From positions 61,351 to 125,350 of the forward strand of contig SGPM01000040.1 in NCBI GenBank assembly GCA_004802725.1: a stretch of 64,000 bases of DNA, read 5' to 3'. Under the pieces are notes generated by a model, which saw only the letters and a list, made by a program, of their open reading frames with translations, did no database searches and had not been told where the DNA came from. Of the stretch, positions 52,147 through 63,703 are shown piece by piece (position 1 is the stretch's first letter; every line of letters begins with the position of its first letter). The position numbers and the translations under genes are program-made. This DNA is from Antrodiella citrinella. Lineage: Eukaryota > Basidiomycota > Agaricomycetes > Polyporales > Steccherinaceae.

Positions 52147-54234
52147 TTAGCCAAAGCCGAGGACCAAACCCATCAGGTCTCTCCAGCCTTTCCGGACTTC
52201 CAAACGGACCCCACCACCATACTCTTCCGCCAACCATTCTACGAAACGGTGATCCAGGCTGCTCAACGGCCCAAGCTCGAAAGCCAAGACGTCTTTCGGC
52301 ATGAGCACGATGGGTGGCGTCGACGAATCTGATGATGGGGGTGGAAGACGTTGAGCGAGACGGAGGAGGAGAGCAGTAGTGTTCTTGTGGAACGCATGCA
52401 GGAGGGCTAAGGTGGTCATCAGCTGACGTTCGTGTTGACCTCTGAGATCTGGGTCGACAATCTCGACCTCGTCTACCATGTCATCCCTTGGACTCGGGAT
52501 AGCAGAGTTTTTCCCGCTCGCCCATGTCCAAAGCGACATGGCGCTGGCCCGCCGCAAGTGACGACCACGATTGTGCAGAGCACCGGTCTCAGAGGTCGTG
52601 CTAGGTCGGCCCTCGATACCCATGCCGACGTTACGCACGTATGTGTTGTCGGACTCGGACCGCAGACTCAGGTAGTCGTCGCCCTCTAGACGGATACTAC
52701 CCCAATTCTCTGGTGGGCCATCGAGCTGAGACGCAGCCGATGGCGCTCGCCATGCGCCTATCCATATGCCAGCACAAAGAACGCAGACGTCCTCGTAAAC
52801 TCGCCACATTTCCGACCATGCGGCTATTCCTGGTCGCGTCCGCGAGTACAAGTCTATTGAAGCGGGACAACAGCATGGGGATTCTGGGTTGCCGCTGTCA
52901 AGTTGCATTAGTCTGTCCAATTCTGACCACTGTGGAGGTTGCATTAGCAACTTTCGCGTCGAAATCAGAGGCATAGCTCACGAGTTTCACGTCGCTCCAG
53001 GTGAACCGAACGGTGGACAGCCGGTGAGTAGGACCTCGCGGTCCAGGCTGCGATATAGGTTTGGGTATGTACAATGTAGGTCGGGACGTCCTTCCGGAGG
53101 GAGATGCAGTGGTAAGGTCGATTATAAGGTCGTAGTAAGAAGGCTTCTCAAGGAAGATAGCATCAGTCGTGCATGCTATCCATCCTCGGCCTGTCTTGCT
53201 TTCTTCCTGGAGCTTCTCGATGTCGTGGAGAGTGACAATTCCAAGGACCTTGACGACGTCTTTCGATTTCTTCTTCAGCCGTGAACGAAGTTCCCGTCGC
53301 TCATGGCTGGATGCGGAAGAGTTCGGGTTTCTAGTGGAGCCAGCCGAGGAGGGAATATCGTCCTCGTACTGATCGTCGTAGCAGATATCCGCAGCGACTT
53401 GGCACAAAACGCAGGCAGCTTCTACGGGTGGAGATGTATAGATGAGCACTCGTTGCCGTCCCAGGACATGTTTGTACAGTGTCAAAGATGATGGTCCAAG
53501 GATTCTAAGCATGTGCGGCAGATGCAGGGTCGGACTTGTCGCAAACGAATTTTGGTCGGCACCGTCGAATTCCGCGCTCCAGCCACTCCAATCACCAGCA
53601 CCACCTAAGTCCGGTCGTCGCACCTTCCTCTCTTCAAAGAAAACGCGTGCAGAGTCCCAGTCGCTATCCGCAGGTTCCAAAATGTCGCGATCCTCTAGAC
53701 GAGCATATATGGCTGACACGACATTCTTGAGCGATGGAACATGTCGCCAAGGACGAGGGCGTGAAGACTTGGCAAGTAGAATTCCGAGAGACGAGAGTCG
53801 GAAACCACGGTGCCCGTCTTCCGTGGTGCGCCGACGGCGAAAGATACAGAGCCCTGGGTTCTCGCCTTTGGTGAAGTATCTGAAAATGATCAAATGCTAA
53901 TGTGAGCATTCATATGGACTCGCGAAAAAATGCTCCGTACATTACATCCTCCTCGACAAGATGGAGACCACTCGGAAAGCAGCTGAATTCGACGTTCGTG
54001 AGATCCAAATCTATTGTCACAGTGAGATGAAGGAAGCAACACGACAATTCAAAGTGTGCTCACCATCACTGGCCTTCAGTGCCCAGTCGATTATATTCCC
54101 TTTGGTCGGGTGGAAGGATGCATGGAATATGGCGACTAAGGTAACTAATAGTTAGTGCAATGCACAGTACATATACCTCCCTGAGACTCACCAACGTCCT
54201 GGGGTACTTGCTCTCGTTCACTGGAGGACGCCAT
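52147..54234 (-). CDS. DENND11/LCHN-like protein (DUF4484 type)
   Basis: A protein resembling the LCHN/DENND11 and yeast Anr2 group, DENN-related proteins thought to act in membrane traffic as Rab regulators. Exons joined by eye give MASSSEREQVPQDVVTLVAI, FHPTKGNIIDWALKASDDLD and LTNVEFSCFPSGLHLVEEDV. The large exon from 53880 then gives FTKGENPGLCIFRRRR, GFRLSSLGILL, LPHMLRILGPSSLTLYKHVL and RQRVLIYTSPPVEAACVLC. This is the typical order of the DENN N-terminal (u-DENN/LCHN) part. A 49-base intron joins FTWSDVKL to WSELDRLMQL near 52945. The C-terminal half contains YVRNVGMGIEG and ends MGLVLGFG at 52147. It is divergent from prefoldin 5 with about 200 bases between starts. The family is moderately sure; the biochemical role is not. 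Confidence 0.75.
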
Positions 54235-54438
54235 GGCGTCTCAGCAGAAACAATACTGCAGATAGCAGCGAAAAGAGCAGGACGTCGTCGTTGCGGTCGT
54301 GGTCGCCGGAGTGAAAGATGGTGGGTTTCGGATGGCGGTTATTTCGCCTATGTGGGCGCTTGTGGCTACATTAGCCTCAGACTACGACCGTCAACGGTCA
54401 ACCGCTGCGACTTGACCGCGACCGTCAGCTGTGCGACC

Positions 54439-55079
54439 ATGGCTTCTGCGCAGCCTCAACAGATCAACCTCTCCGAGTTGGATCTGCCACAATTAGCGGA
54501 CGTGCGCAGGCAGTTGGAAGATGTGAGCAAGATGGAAACTAGTCAAACCGTCTCATCCTGATTGATCTTCGCGCTTTAGGAACTCAGCCACCTTTCGAAT
54601 TCGTTTACGCAGCTGAAACAAGCGCAAGCCAAATTCAAATCATGTATGGAGAACGTTGGGGAGGTGAAACAAGAGAACAAAGGTGCGCTCTACATCTAAG
54701 CTGTCATTTTGAGCAGGATCTAATGTGATTGCCAATGTACAGACAAAGTCATATTGGTTCCTTTGACTAACTCTCTCTATGTGCCCGGAAAGTTGTGCGA
54801 TCTGGAGAATGTGATCGTTGACGTTGGCACAGGATACTTTGTAAAGAAAGTGAGTCAATCTCACTATACGGACGCGAATCTTGACTTGACAAATGTTGTT
54901 TCAAGTCTCGCACAGAGGCTTTCAAACACTACGAGGCCAAAGTGGAGTTCATCCGATCGAACGTGGAAAACCTGCAGGAGATGATACAAAAGAAGCAAGA
55001 GAACATGAGCTACCTGGTAAATGTAATGCAGATGAAATTGCAGGAGCAGTCGGCTGCGTCGTCGAAAGCGTCGAAGTAA
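54439..55079 (+). CDS. GIM5: Prefoldin subunit 5 (GIM5)
   Basis: An alpha-type subunit of prefoldin, the hexameric co-chaperone that hands nascent actin and tubulin to the CCT chaperonin in the cytosol. Exons: 54439-54522, 54580-54682, 54743-54849 and 54906-55079, giving about 155 residues, the usual size. The N-terminal helix ([20 protein letters not shown]) and a second helix segment ([20 protein letters not shown]) lead into the beta hairpin ([28 protein letters not shown]). The C-terminal coiled-coil helix is [20 protein letters not shown], ending in a short Ser/Ala/Lys tail. The motif LYVPGKL...VDVGTGY is diagnostic of this subunit. The 204-base gap to the minus-strand DENND11-like gene probably acts as a shared promoter. 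Confidence 0.93.
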
Positions 55080-55918
55080 TACTTCCATCTTCACATGTCG
55101 CTCCGCCCTCCGCAATTCTATCATGCTTTCGGACCAGGTGAGTCGGCGTTATATTCCGGCGTACAGCCGTTGGACGATACGAAGGTCAAGCTGTATATCA
55201 ACTCTCAGATTATTCCAGTTGTAGCAATGATGTATGGTATGTACTCCTGTAAGCAATTCCACGTGAGCGTCTACTCACGATCGCACAGTTTGTAGTCACA
55301 CACTTGATATCTGCTCGGGTTGAAGTCAACATGTATCGGAACATGCACTTTCCATATGTCATTCTACCTCAACCTGCGCTGTTCGCTTGAACATAGTTGC
55401 ATAACTTCTCGGACGACCGACGGTAGCGGACAAGTGAGTGGCAGCAGTGGTCATTTTGAGTGGCTGGAGCTCACGGTCTATCGTATAGATATATCCTTCA
55501 TGTCTACCTACTGCGACCGTCACGCATGATGACCATGATCGTCGAACCAACAACCCATCGTTCTGATACGATTCTAGAATCCGCCTCGCACAGTACTATC
55601 GGATATGCACAGTCCGAATTGCTATTCCGCGAATGCTTCCAGAAGCCAACTATTAACTTAAAACGTGTATCCCAACCTTCCACTTGCCACGCCCTTCTAC
55701 AGTATCCTACACGCTATTTTACTGTCCTATGTACTGCCTGGGAGGCGAAGTCACAGACTTTTGGCGGTGTACCGGAAGATGCCGGGAGGAGGAATGGTGG
55801 CTGGGAACGCTTACATAATAGCGCAGTTATGAGCCGGAGCGGGACAGAACAGAGCCTTCCTTCCAGGCATAGCAGCCACCCGCATATGCCATCTGCTCTT
55901 TCCACAACTACCACCACC
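55080..55918. other. Intergenic region, no gene established
   Basis: This holds the prefoldin 3' region and the promoter of the next gene. A frame from the ATG at 55095 reads like protein for about 45 codons and ends at a possible GTATGT donor, but I could not find a matching next exon, so it is not called. Confidence 0.4.
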
Positions 55919-57246
55919 ATGGCGGACAAGAAGGTCTGTTTTTCTCATGTTTTCTTCATTTTTCTCGACTGATCATGGTGCACTTGTCTGGGGTTTACAG
56001 GGACCTGTCGCCACAGCGAATCGAATGGCCATGTCTCGCGCCCTGGGCGCCGCTTTCCTCAACCATCAAGTTGAACAATTGGAGAAAAACGTCTCAGCGA
56101 AGTCAAATGGTCCCTGGAGAGATCGTCGCTTTGCATCACCCCAAGCCAACGCCGATTCTATGCGAGGAGCTCACAACCAACAAGCCAAAGCTCGGATACC
56201 GTCCGGCGGCAACTTCAGAGGGGCAAAGAGGGGCGGCGGAGAAGACTTCCCGGAGTTGGAGAAGAGAGGAGACTTCGGAAAGAAGGAAGGGGCAAGAAGT
56301 GACAAGGAGAAGGACGCCGATATGATCGTCGTTGATGCCAGTGTGCTCGTTCATGCCGTCGGTCATCTCAAGAAATGGTGCAGCTACGGGAGGGAGGAAA
56401 TCATAATTGTTCCACTTGAAGGTGCGCTATCTTCGGTCTGGTATATTTATAACCCGATTCGAACATATCATAGCTCTCAACACATTGGATCTTCTCAAGA
56501 AGGGAACATCAGCACTCGCCCAGCGTGCTCGCAGCGCCTCCAGGCTCTTGGAGGCCCAAGTTGGATCCAATCCTCGGATTCGTGTGCAACGTGATGATGC
56601 TTTCGTCTTGTGGGACGACATCCCCTTCAAGGACATGCCTACTGGTGTTACTGCTTCCTCTTGCCCTGAATGGGTCCGACGGACCATCTGTTGCGCGAGG
56701 TGGGAGGTCGAGCATGCGACGGAAGAAGTCAAAGTTTCTGGTGCCAACACTGGGAAAAAGCCCCGCGTGCTCTTCGCTGTGCTTGCATCTCCTCCCGACC
56801 CTGGTTCACTTGAAGCTCATCAAGGGGGTCCCGCTGCAGCCTCGCCTGTCCCTCTACCAGCTCCCCAGGTCAACAAATTCGAGTCGCGCTCGTCCGGAAC
56901 TTTGATCTTACAGTGGGCTACTCGCTCAGATGTGGAGGTGCTGGTGGTCAATGCGACACCTTCTCATCCCACTGCTCCGAAGGATATTCCTCCTCCTGGC
57001 AGGCGCTCAGCAGATCACGGACGTCGCTCAGGTGAAAGTGGCAGACGCTCTCCAGATGACAAACGGACTGCCTCCGGTCGGGGAGGTCGCAGGGGCCCTC
57101 ATGTGAGGACTGGCGAACGTGGTGCGACTCCCCCTGGTGGCGGATTAGTGGAGAGGCCACCTGCCGTGATGGCTATGATGGAGGCAGTCGCTCAGCCTAG
57201 TCGAGTTGTTCGCGTGCTTGCAAGAGGCGAGAAGCTTGATCCCTAA
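55919..57246 (+). CDS. PIN-domain-like protein
   Basis: Three exons: 55919-55933 (15 nt, MADKK), 56001-56421 and 56474-57246. After a basic, low-complexity N-terminus (GGNFRGAKRGGG, EKRGDFGKKEG) comes a PIN-type segment, MIVVDASVLVHAVGHLKKW, with the Asp of a PIN ribonuclease active site. EEIIIVPLEALNTLDLLKKG and RARSASRLLEAQ follow, as in PIN domains that recognise and cut RNA (SMG6/Swt1-like). Later parts have a conserved-looking block (LWDDIPFKDMPTGV, PEWVRRTICCARW) and a disordered C-terminus with repeated GRRS/GRRSP motifs. I would call it a PIN-fold RNA-processing candidate. The remaining acidic residues of a full PIN active site were not located with certainty, so catalysis is unproven. 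Confidence 0.7.
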
Positions 57247-58751
57247 GGACCACTTACGGCTCTATCATCAGGCAAACAGGTTTGGCACCTCGCTACCCTT
57301 GCTCTCCGTCGCTTTTCACTGACGCTCTCTGCGCAGAACATCAGGCACAGTTGATTTGCCCTCTGAGGCATAGTGTCCTCCCCTTTCCCGCGCGTCAACG
57401 GTTCGCATAGACGAGGGCGGAAGTGACTCCCAGTCCGACTGGACTTTGCGGTCCTCCACCCCATAACATCACAAACACACAACTGTCTCTGGGCCGTTTT
57501 GTTACGTTGTTCCAGACTGGCGTTTTGGTATTCTCGGTGCTGTAGGAGGAGAGCGTTCATCGCGGTGGAATTTTGACGATTGCCTGTAACGGTATCGGTA
57601 CATCCTGGATCTCTTACGGTATGCGTTTTGGATGCATTTGGGTTGATTTGAATAGTTGGATTGACTTGTTTCTTCCCCCTCCTGATGTCCTGCAGCTACG
57701 TCATCCGTCATGATCTATGCCATCGTTCGACCGTCTTTGAACGCCACATTCCTATCTACCATCCACACCATATGCGAAACTTCGGTATCCGATTTCTATT
57801 TTACTGTCTTGATTTTACTTCTTGTGTTCTGTCGTATTGACACTACGCGCAAGCGTGGCGTTCTAGATGTCCCCACAGATACGATGTATTATCTACGGCT
57901 CATGAGTATGATATCCATTTTTTCCTCCCAATCCTTGAAACGGCTGTCCCTGTAAATGCTCTGATAGAGGATGATGTTCGTCCGTCGAGTGTGTTTCCAA
58001 GAAAACTTTTCGGATGGAGCAGCCGAAATCGGTTGGGTACTCGCAGCTGTTCTACGAGACGGTTAGCCCAACGCCGACGGCATCTGCAGTCTATGTACGG
58101 AGTGTGCGTCAGTAACGCTGCAGAGGTGAACGAAGAACACAATGCATTGAGTGAACCATAGTACATAACAGAACGATGGGCGACAGCCCGCGGGAGCGGG
58201 CCATCAGCACCCGAGCGAACGGACTCCAGAAAAACCGGGAACTTCTGCACGTACTTGTCGACTCCTGCTAGTACTATGTATGCTTGCTCCCGGGCTCTCG
58301 CTGGTGGGTTGAAAAGGTCTTCGAAGTTTTTCGGAATCTTCCACTAGGTGCTGAGGTTATGTACTTTGGCTTGATGAATGGGAGGATGGATAGGGAGGAG
58401 GATGGCGCAAAGAAGATGATTCTACCGCGGATTGCTGGTAGAACGTCGAAGAGGAGAAAGAAGGAGCGCGGCGGCTATGGACGCCCACTGCTCCGTTACA
58501 TAGACTCAATTCTACGGGACGCTCGTGCCTCGCTCTCCTTAGACTCACAATCCATCCAATGGAAGCGTAAGCTGGGACGCGTGCGGATAGGATGCAGATA
58601 TGTGCTTCAAGAAATAGTATGAACAATGTTTCGAGCACCTGCAGAACTTTCGTAAGTACGTACGTACGGTCAAAAGCATTTTCACTGACCTTCATATGTA
58701 CAGCGGCGTCCTATACATCCAATAAAGTTACCAAGGAGTTGTGGGTATGAC
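57247..58751. other. Intergenic stretch, no gene seen
   Basis: About 1.5 kb between two convergent genes. A plus frame at 58284-58622 has high Arg/Gly/Lys content but no motif. The stretch probably contains untranslated regions and spacer only. Confidence 0.4.
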
Positions 58752-61489
58752 CTAGTCGCTGTCCGAGATGTATTCTTTGCTTTTGAACTTCTTGCGCTGA
58801 CTACTACGCCGACCGCGCTTCGGTGGAGGAGGCTTGCCTTGGACCGTCGCTGCCTTAGCAACTTTCGCCTTCACTGGGACCTCTTTAGGGACCTCCGCCT
58901 CTTCCATCACCGCATCTTGGTTCTCTTCCTCTTCCTCGTCTTCGTCGGCCCCCATCGCATCTTCTTTTTCTTCCGCTGGGATCTTGGTCTCGAGCCCGCC
59001 GTCATCCTCGTCCTCCTGCGCGTCCTCTTCTTCGACTTCGACTTCCTCATCTTCAACCTCCTCTTCCTCTTCGACATCCTCCACATCATCCGCTTCTACT
59101 TCTTCTTCCACATTCTCCTCCGGCTCATTTCCCTCCTCTTCAGCCTCCCCCTCCTCCACCACATCATTATCCTCTCCATCATCTTCGTGCTCTCTTTTCC
59201 TCTTCCCAAGGGTCCGAGGGCCCAGAGTCCAAAGTGCCTGCTCGTACTTCGCTTGCACTTCAGCATCGTCCGCCTCCACCCTATCCTCCTCATCCATCTC
59301 CGCATCAAACTCCTCTTCATCTGTATCCGAGGCGATACATTCGTCATTCCTCGCTCTCTCTGGTGAACCCCACGGCGTCGGAAAATAGAACTCCCGTCGA
59401 CTACCAAGGAAACCCTGACGCGCAGGGTGAACCTCCGCTTCCCATTCGTATGGGATGTTGATATCCGGGGGACGTGCAGTGCGAATGGTGCTGAGATCTC
59501 GGATGGGTGCGGGCATGCGCTTTTTGGTCTTGTCGCTTTTGCGCTCGAAGGTCAAGGGCTTTTCTTCCGGAAATAGACGTTTGGGGATGGAAAGATCAAG
59601 TCGGGCTACTTCTACTTCTTCCTCCTCTTCGTCAGAGTTCCCAGCCTCAGAAGCTGTGGGTTGCTGGACTCGGTGCAAAGTGATATTTTTGCGGAGGTGG
59701 CGAAAATGTCGTTTCTTCGTTAGGACCTTGCCGGCGTACATCGCCAATCCATGCTTGACGTTCCTCTTTCTGACAATCTGAAATATTCTCATTTGTAGAC
59801 ATTGCATCATTAAATTGAAAAATCGGTGGTCTTACCGGTCGTTGAGAGATTCTCCAGACTTTCGTACGGGCCTTGGCCTGCCTTTCAAACGACCGAGACA
59901 GAAACACTTTCTTGGTAACCGCTCTGACAAATTGCACAAGATGAGCCTGAAGACCTGTGAGTACATCGGCAGATATCGAGGACGTGATGGAAGGATCTGC
60001 GTCGTGAAGTTCGTTGTATGTACTGAGACAGGTCTCAGCTACATCATCTCAAAGTTGTAGCGATGGCGTACCGCATAAGCTTGTGCACGTTAGACAGTCT
60101 GAACATGTCGAACCCCATCCCCCGTATCCGCTCCGCGTCCAGTCCCATGGCGGTGACATTAGCTCGCGTTTTGTACGGTTGAGTGAGTCCAGAAGAATGA
60201 GCGTGCCTTTCGGGTCGTGGTTTATCGTTGTCGTCCGTTGCAGCCTTCGAGCCAGCCGGCGTTTTAGCTTTTCTCCCTGGTTTCAGTCGCGTGACAGTTT
60301 GGTTCACCATCGTGCCCGCCTTCTCTGCGCGTTTTCTACGCATGTACATCCGCTTGTACAGACGTCGCCGAGAGACGGGGCTCAGATTCTGGGGCAGAAC
60401 ACCAGATTCAGATTCGTCAAGAGGGGCGTCATGTAATGGAGTTTGTTCACTTCGTTTGGAGAGTGCGCTTGAGTCGAGTAGTAGAGGTGTGGCCGCAAAA
60501 GGAGGGGTATTGGGTTGGAACGGTGCGTTAGGGACGGCCTGCGGAAGGCCTGAACCGGACGATGAAGACAGACCTGCTTGGCTTGCTGTATTCATGTCTC
60601 GCAAAGCTGGGTCTATCACCTCGATATCGAAGTCTATGCGATCCACAGCCGGAATAGCAGATGTCTGTGACGTTGGCGAGCCAGATGCCGTTGGTAGGCG
60701 TTCGACAGAGCTGGGCTGCTGCACAACAGGAGCATCCTCATCTTCTATAAAGGTAGTGTGACGAATCCTGTCGTCTTCGGCATCGCGAAGCACAGTATCC
60801 AGAGCAGCTAGTCCAGGTCCATCCAAGCAACTGCTGAAATCTTCGATCTGCCATTCGTGTTCCTGTGCTTCAACCCAGGTGTCGAGTTCCTTCTTCCTAC
60901 CCTTCTCGCCTTGTCTATCCCGCTCTGACCTTCCTAGCTTCTTCCTCGCCCAAATCTCGAGACGGTGAGCCTCGGTAGCCTCTTCGCGTAGTTTATTCGT
61001 CGCACGAATTATCATGGCAGGTTCGTGAGCGGTCACTGCCGCAGCTTGCCTCTCTTCCCATTTGCACCATTCTCCCGAAACTTCCATAGCAATGGGAAAC
61101 GCACTTCTAGGCATCTGCGGAAGTTCGTTCCAGTCCGAGTCGCCAGAGCCTGTCAGAGTCACTTGGGTAATCGTGTCCTCCAGTAGATCGATGAAGGTAG
61201 TGACTTCAACAACATTCTTCGTTCCAATGTCGGCTGCTATAAGGTCGGGCCTCAACCGAGAATAAACAGAAAGCCCGTGGAAGAATACGTCCTTCTCCGC
61301 GCTAGTCCAAAACGATAGGTTCAAAAATCCAGAATCAAGTGGGTCACAGTCATCTCGTCCAGAAAGATGCTCGCCCGTGCTCTCCAAATGGGAATGGTAA
61401 CTCGCAAGATAAGGGGCAGAAGGAAAAGGGAGTCCGTGGTCTTCCTTTAAAGACGGGTCGTCCTCGCCTTGTTGTAGAGACTCAGTCAT
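58752..61489 (-). CDS. RRN5-like Pol I upstream activation factor subunit with acidic tail
   Basis: A Myb/SANT protein resembling Rrn5 of the RNA polymerase I upstream activation factor, which binds the rDNA promoter. The chosen start is MTESLQQGEDDPS; sequence immediately upstream stays open from a possible acceptor at about 61531, so an extra 5' exon is possible. The SANT part reads NLSFWTSAEKDVFFHGLSVY, SRLRPDLIAADIGTKNVVEV and TTFIDLLEDT. A basic region follows (RRRLYKRMYMRRKRAEKAG). A short intron near 60045-60077 joins NVHKLMR to TYNELHDADPSITSSISADV, then LTGLQAHLVQFVRAVTKK, a histone-fold-like helix pair expected for Rrn5. A second intron joins SQRP to IVRKRNVKHGLAMYAGKVLT. The last 170 or so residues are extremely acidic and end RGRRSSQRKKFKSKEYISD. 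Yeast Rrn5 is much shorter. Confidence 0.75.
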
Positions 61490-62087
61490 GCTTGACTCGA
61501 GAGTGTGCAAAAATGTGTTCAGGAGGTCTATGCAGAAGTCAAATATGAGCGAATGGTATCGCAGTGGGAACTAACACACAGAGATTTTTTCCTCGGTCTT
61601 CGTGCCTCACCCTCAGGATTATCTGCCACAGCAACATTTTGGCATCTGTCGTTTGCACTAGAGCACTCACCAATGGGAATGATGGTCAGACCGTTAGACG
61701 ATGTTCCAAACGCGTAAATTTGTTCGCAAAACTTGAGATAACACCTTGCGGGCAGGCTACTACGAGTTGAGGAAGTGGCGAAGACCAGGACACGCTAGCG
61801 CCCATAAAAGCGATCAATAATTATATAGTAAAAGTAGTACCACCGAGTTATGTACAACTTGTGAAATACAGATACTATATCTCACGGTATCTTCGGAACC
61901 ACCACAAGTTGGTAAAATGGGCTCCTAAGCCAATGACATTGAGGAGCCAGGATTTCTCGATCAGCGCTTGAATTTTGGCTGGGGATCCGAACTTCTGGTG
62001 GTTACGAAGATACGATGGGATATAGTAGAGCACCAGAAGAATACAACAAAGAAGATACACAGTCAATCACAGACATCGTCGTTCGAG
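61490..62087. other. Region between RRN5-like gene and NSE3, no gene established
   Basis: This 600-base stretch may hold a 5' exon of the RRN5-like gene and the NSE3 3' untranslated region. A minus-strand frame at 61875-62066 encodes a hydrophobic segment followed by NVIGLGAHFTNLWWFRRYRE, but has no ATG, so it is listed only as a finding. Confidence 0.4.
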
Positions 62088-63461
62088 TTATTTTCCGGCA
62101 ATATCAAGCAGTCTGCCTCCAGCTGCCTTCTCTATGCCTTGCAGCATCTTCTCAACTCGCTGGCGCGCTTTCCCTTGTTGGTTTGCGTTGCCCTCATCGT
62201 CTCCAGCATCCTCGCGATGTACCATGAAATCAGCCACAAACTTCGCAATGTCGCTCTCGCCAACCTCGCTCATGGCCCGAGGACCCCAACGCCATTCGAG
62301 GGCGTTCGCGCCATCATCCGCCTGACTTGCTGCAGGAGCACGTCCGCGCTTTTTGGCACCTTTCGCCTCGCCAACACGATAGCGTTCCAGATAATTTTGG
62401 CGTACGAGTTGGTTCAGATAAGTATCAAGTGTAAGATCCTGATGGGTCGACTGGTTGCTGGTAGGCACATGCGCAGTGGGTAATAAGCGGAGAGTGCGTA
62501 GGGTGGCTCGCAGTTGGTCTATATATGTATGAAGATCATCGCATGATTGCTTGGAAAGTAGGAATCACGTACTGTCGCTGATGGTTCTCCCATTGACCAG
62601 AATGAAGGCGAGAACAACATAAAGAATGCCGATGGATCCCAGTTGATCCGTGGAATGCCAGGCAAATATTGAACCCGTACTGCGTGTGCCCGACATGTTA
62701 TCGAACTCAACCTCGTCGTCGCTGGCAACAAGCTTCTCGGCTTGCTCGACTTCATGCAGTTCGCCATCACGAGTAGCAGCCAACTGGATCAGAGCTGGAT
62801 GCAGTGCAGATCTCAGAATGAACGATTTCATCCCGGCGGGTGCAGCTGTCATGATTGATTTAGTGAGCAATCCCTTCGATGGGCGGAAAGGCGAGGTGTT
62901 CGAACTCACATTTCTTCTTTATGTTCATGGCTTCCTTCTCCTTCTGAGTGGTACTATCTTCGGCTTCCACTCTAGCACGCAATTCCACAAGCTCCATCCC
63001 AAAAGTGTTCCGGAGAATCTCCTGTGCTCGGGAAAAGACAACACCAAAAGAACGGGATTTGGTGCCAAGAACTGGGTGAGAAAGGTGAGTAAAACCGATG
63101 CAGAGTACTGTCACGGATAGACGAAAGCTGACCTTTCTTCGAGATATCATCTCGTCTTAGAGGAACGCGTCTCTGCTCTGAAAACAAAGCCAAGCGGACA
63201 AGATCGTTTGCTTTCTTGACTGTCTCCTAAGACCGAAAGCGTTGCGTCAGATCCACCCGAACTCACGGACCACAACGGTCGAAAACGCACGTCGTCTCCA
63301 TCTTCGCCATCTTCTTGCATAGCATCTTCATCATTATGTTCGTCGTTATCTTCCTCAGTAGCGGCACGCTGAGACCTCCCGCTTTGACTGGCGCGCGTAG
63401 AGCCGCGAGCTGGCTGAGACTGAGAAGCCTGGCGTTGTGAACGCGTTGCAGTGCGTGCCAT
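62088..63461 (-). CDS. NSE3: NSE3/MAGE-domain subunit of the SMC5/6 complex
   Basis: A MAGE-domain protein that, with Nse1 and Nse4, forms the DNA-binding head sub-complex of SMC5/6 for repair and recombination. The start is MARTATRSQRQASQSQ, followed by an acidic linker (EEDNDEHNDEDAMQEDGED) and the N-terminal winged-helix half (VVFSRAQEILRNTFGMELVE). The centre reads SFILRSALHPALIQLAA and GILYVVLAFILVNGRTISD, the most conserved MAGE segment. The second winged helix follows: LTLDTYLNQLVRQNYLERYR, then EWRWGPRAMSEVGESDIAKF and VADFM, ending LLDIAGK at TAA. Introns are short. Order and length (about 350 residues) fit fungal NSE3. Confidence 0.88.
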
Positions 63462-63703
63462 GCTCTTAAAACGCGTAGGGAACGACAAAGAGAACGATGA
63501 ACGATATAGGCAATGGTACACTGCGAGACGAGTCAATGATGGTACGGAGGAGGATGTATAGACGCTGGACGCGTCGATTTGTACTGGCGTGCAGGCTTAT
63601 TCAACTGCGTAATATGATGTGCTGAAAAGTCAGTTACTATGACGGGACAATCTAGACAAGCAAAGCAGGCTGCGATAAGGAAAGCAAGGGAGGAGAATGA
63701 AAA

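Noticed and set aside
58834..59388. 184-codon Ser-rich plus-strand frame
   Set aside because: Antisense of the Glu/Asp-rich tail of the RRN5-like gene (GAA/GAG read backwards as TTC/CTC and, in another frame, TCT/TCC).
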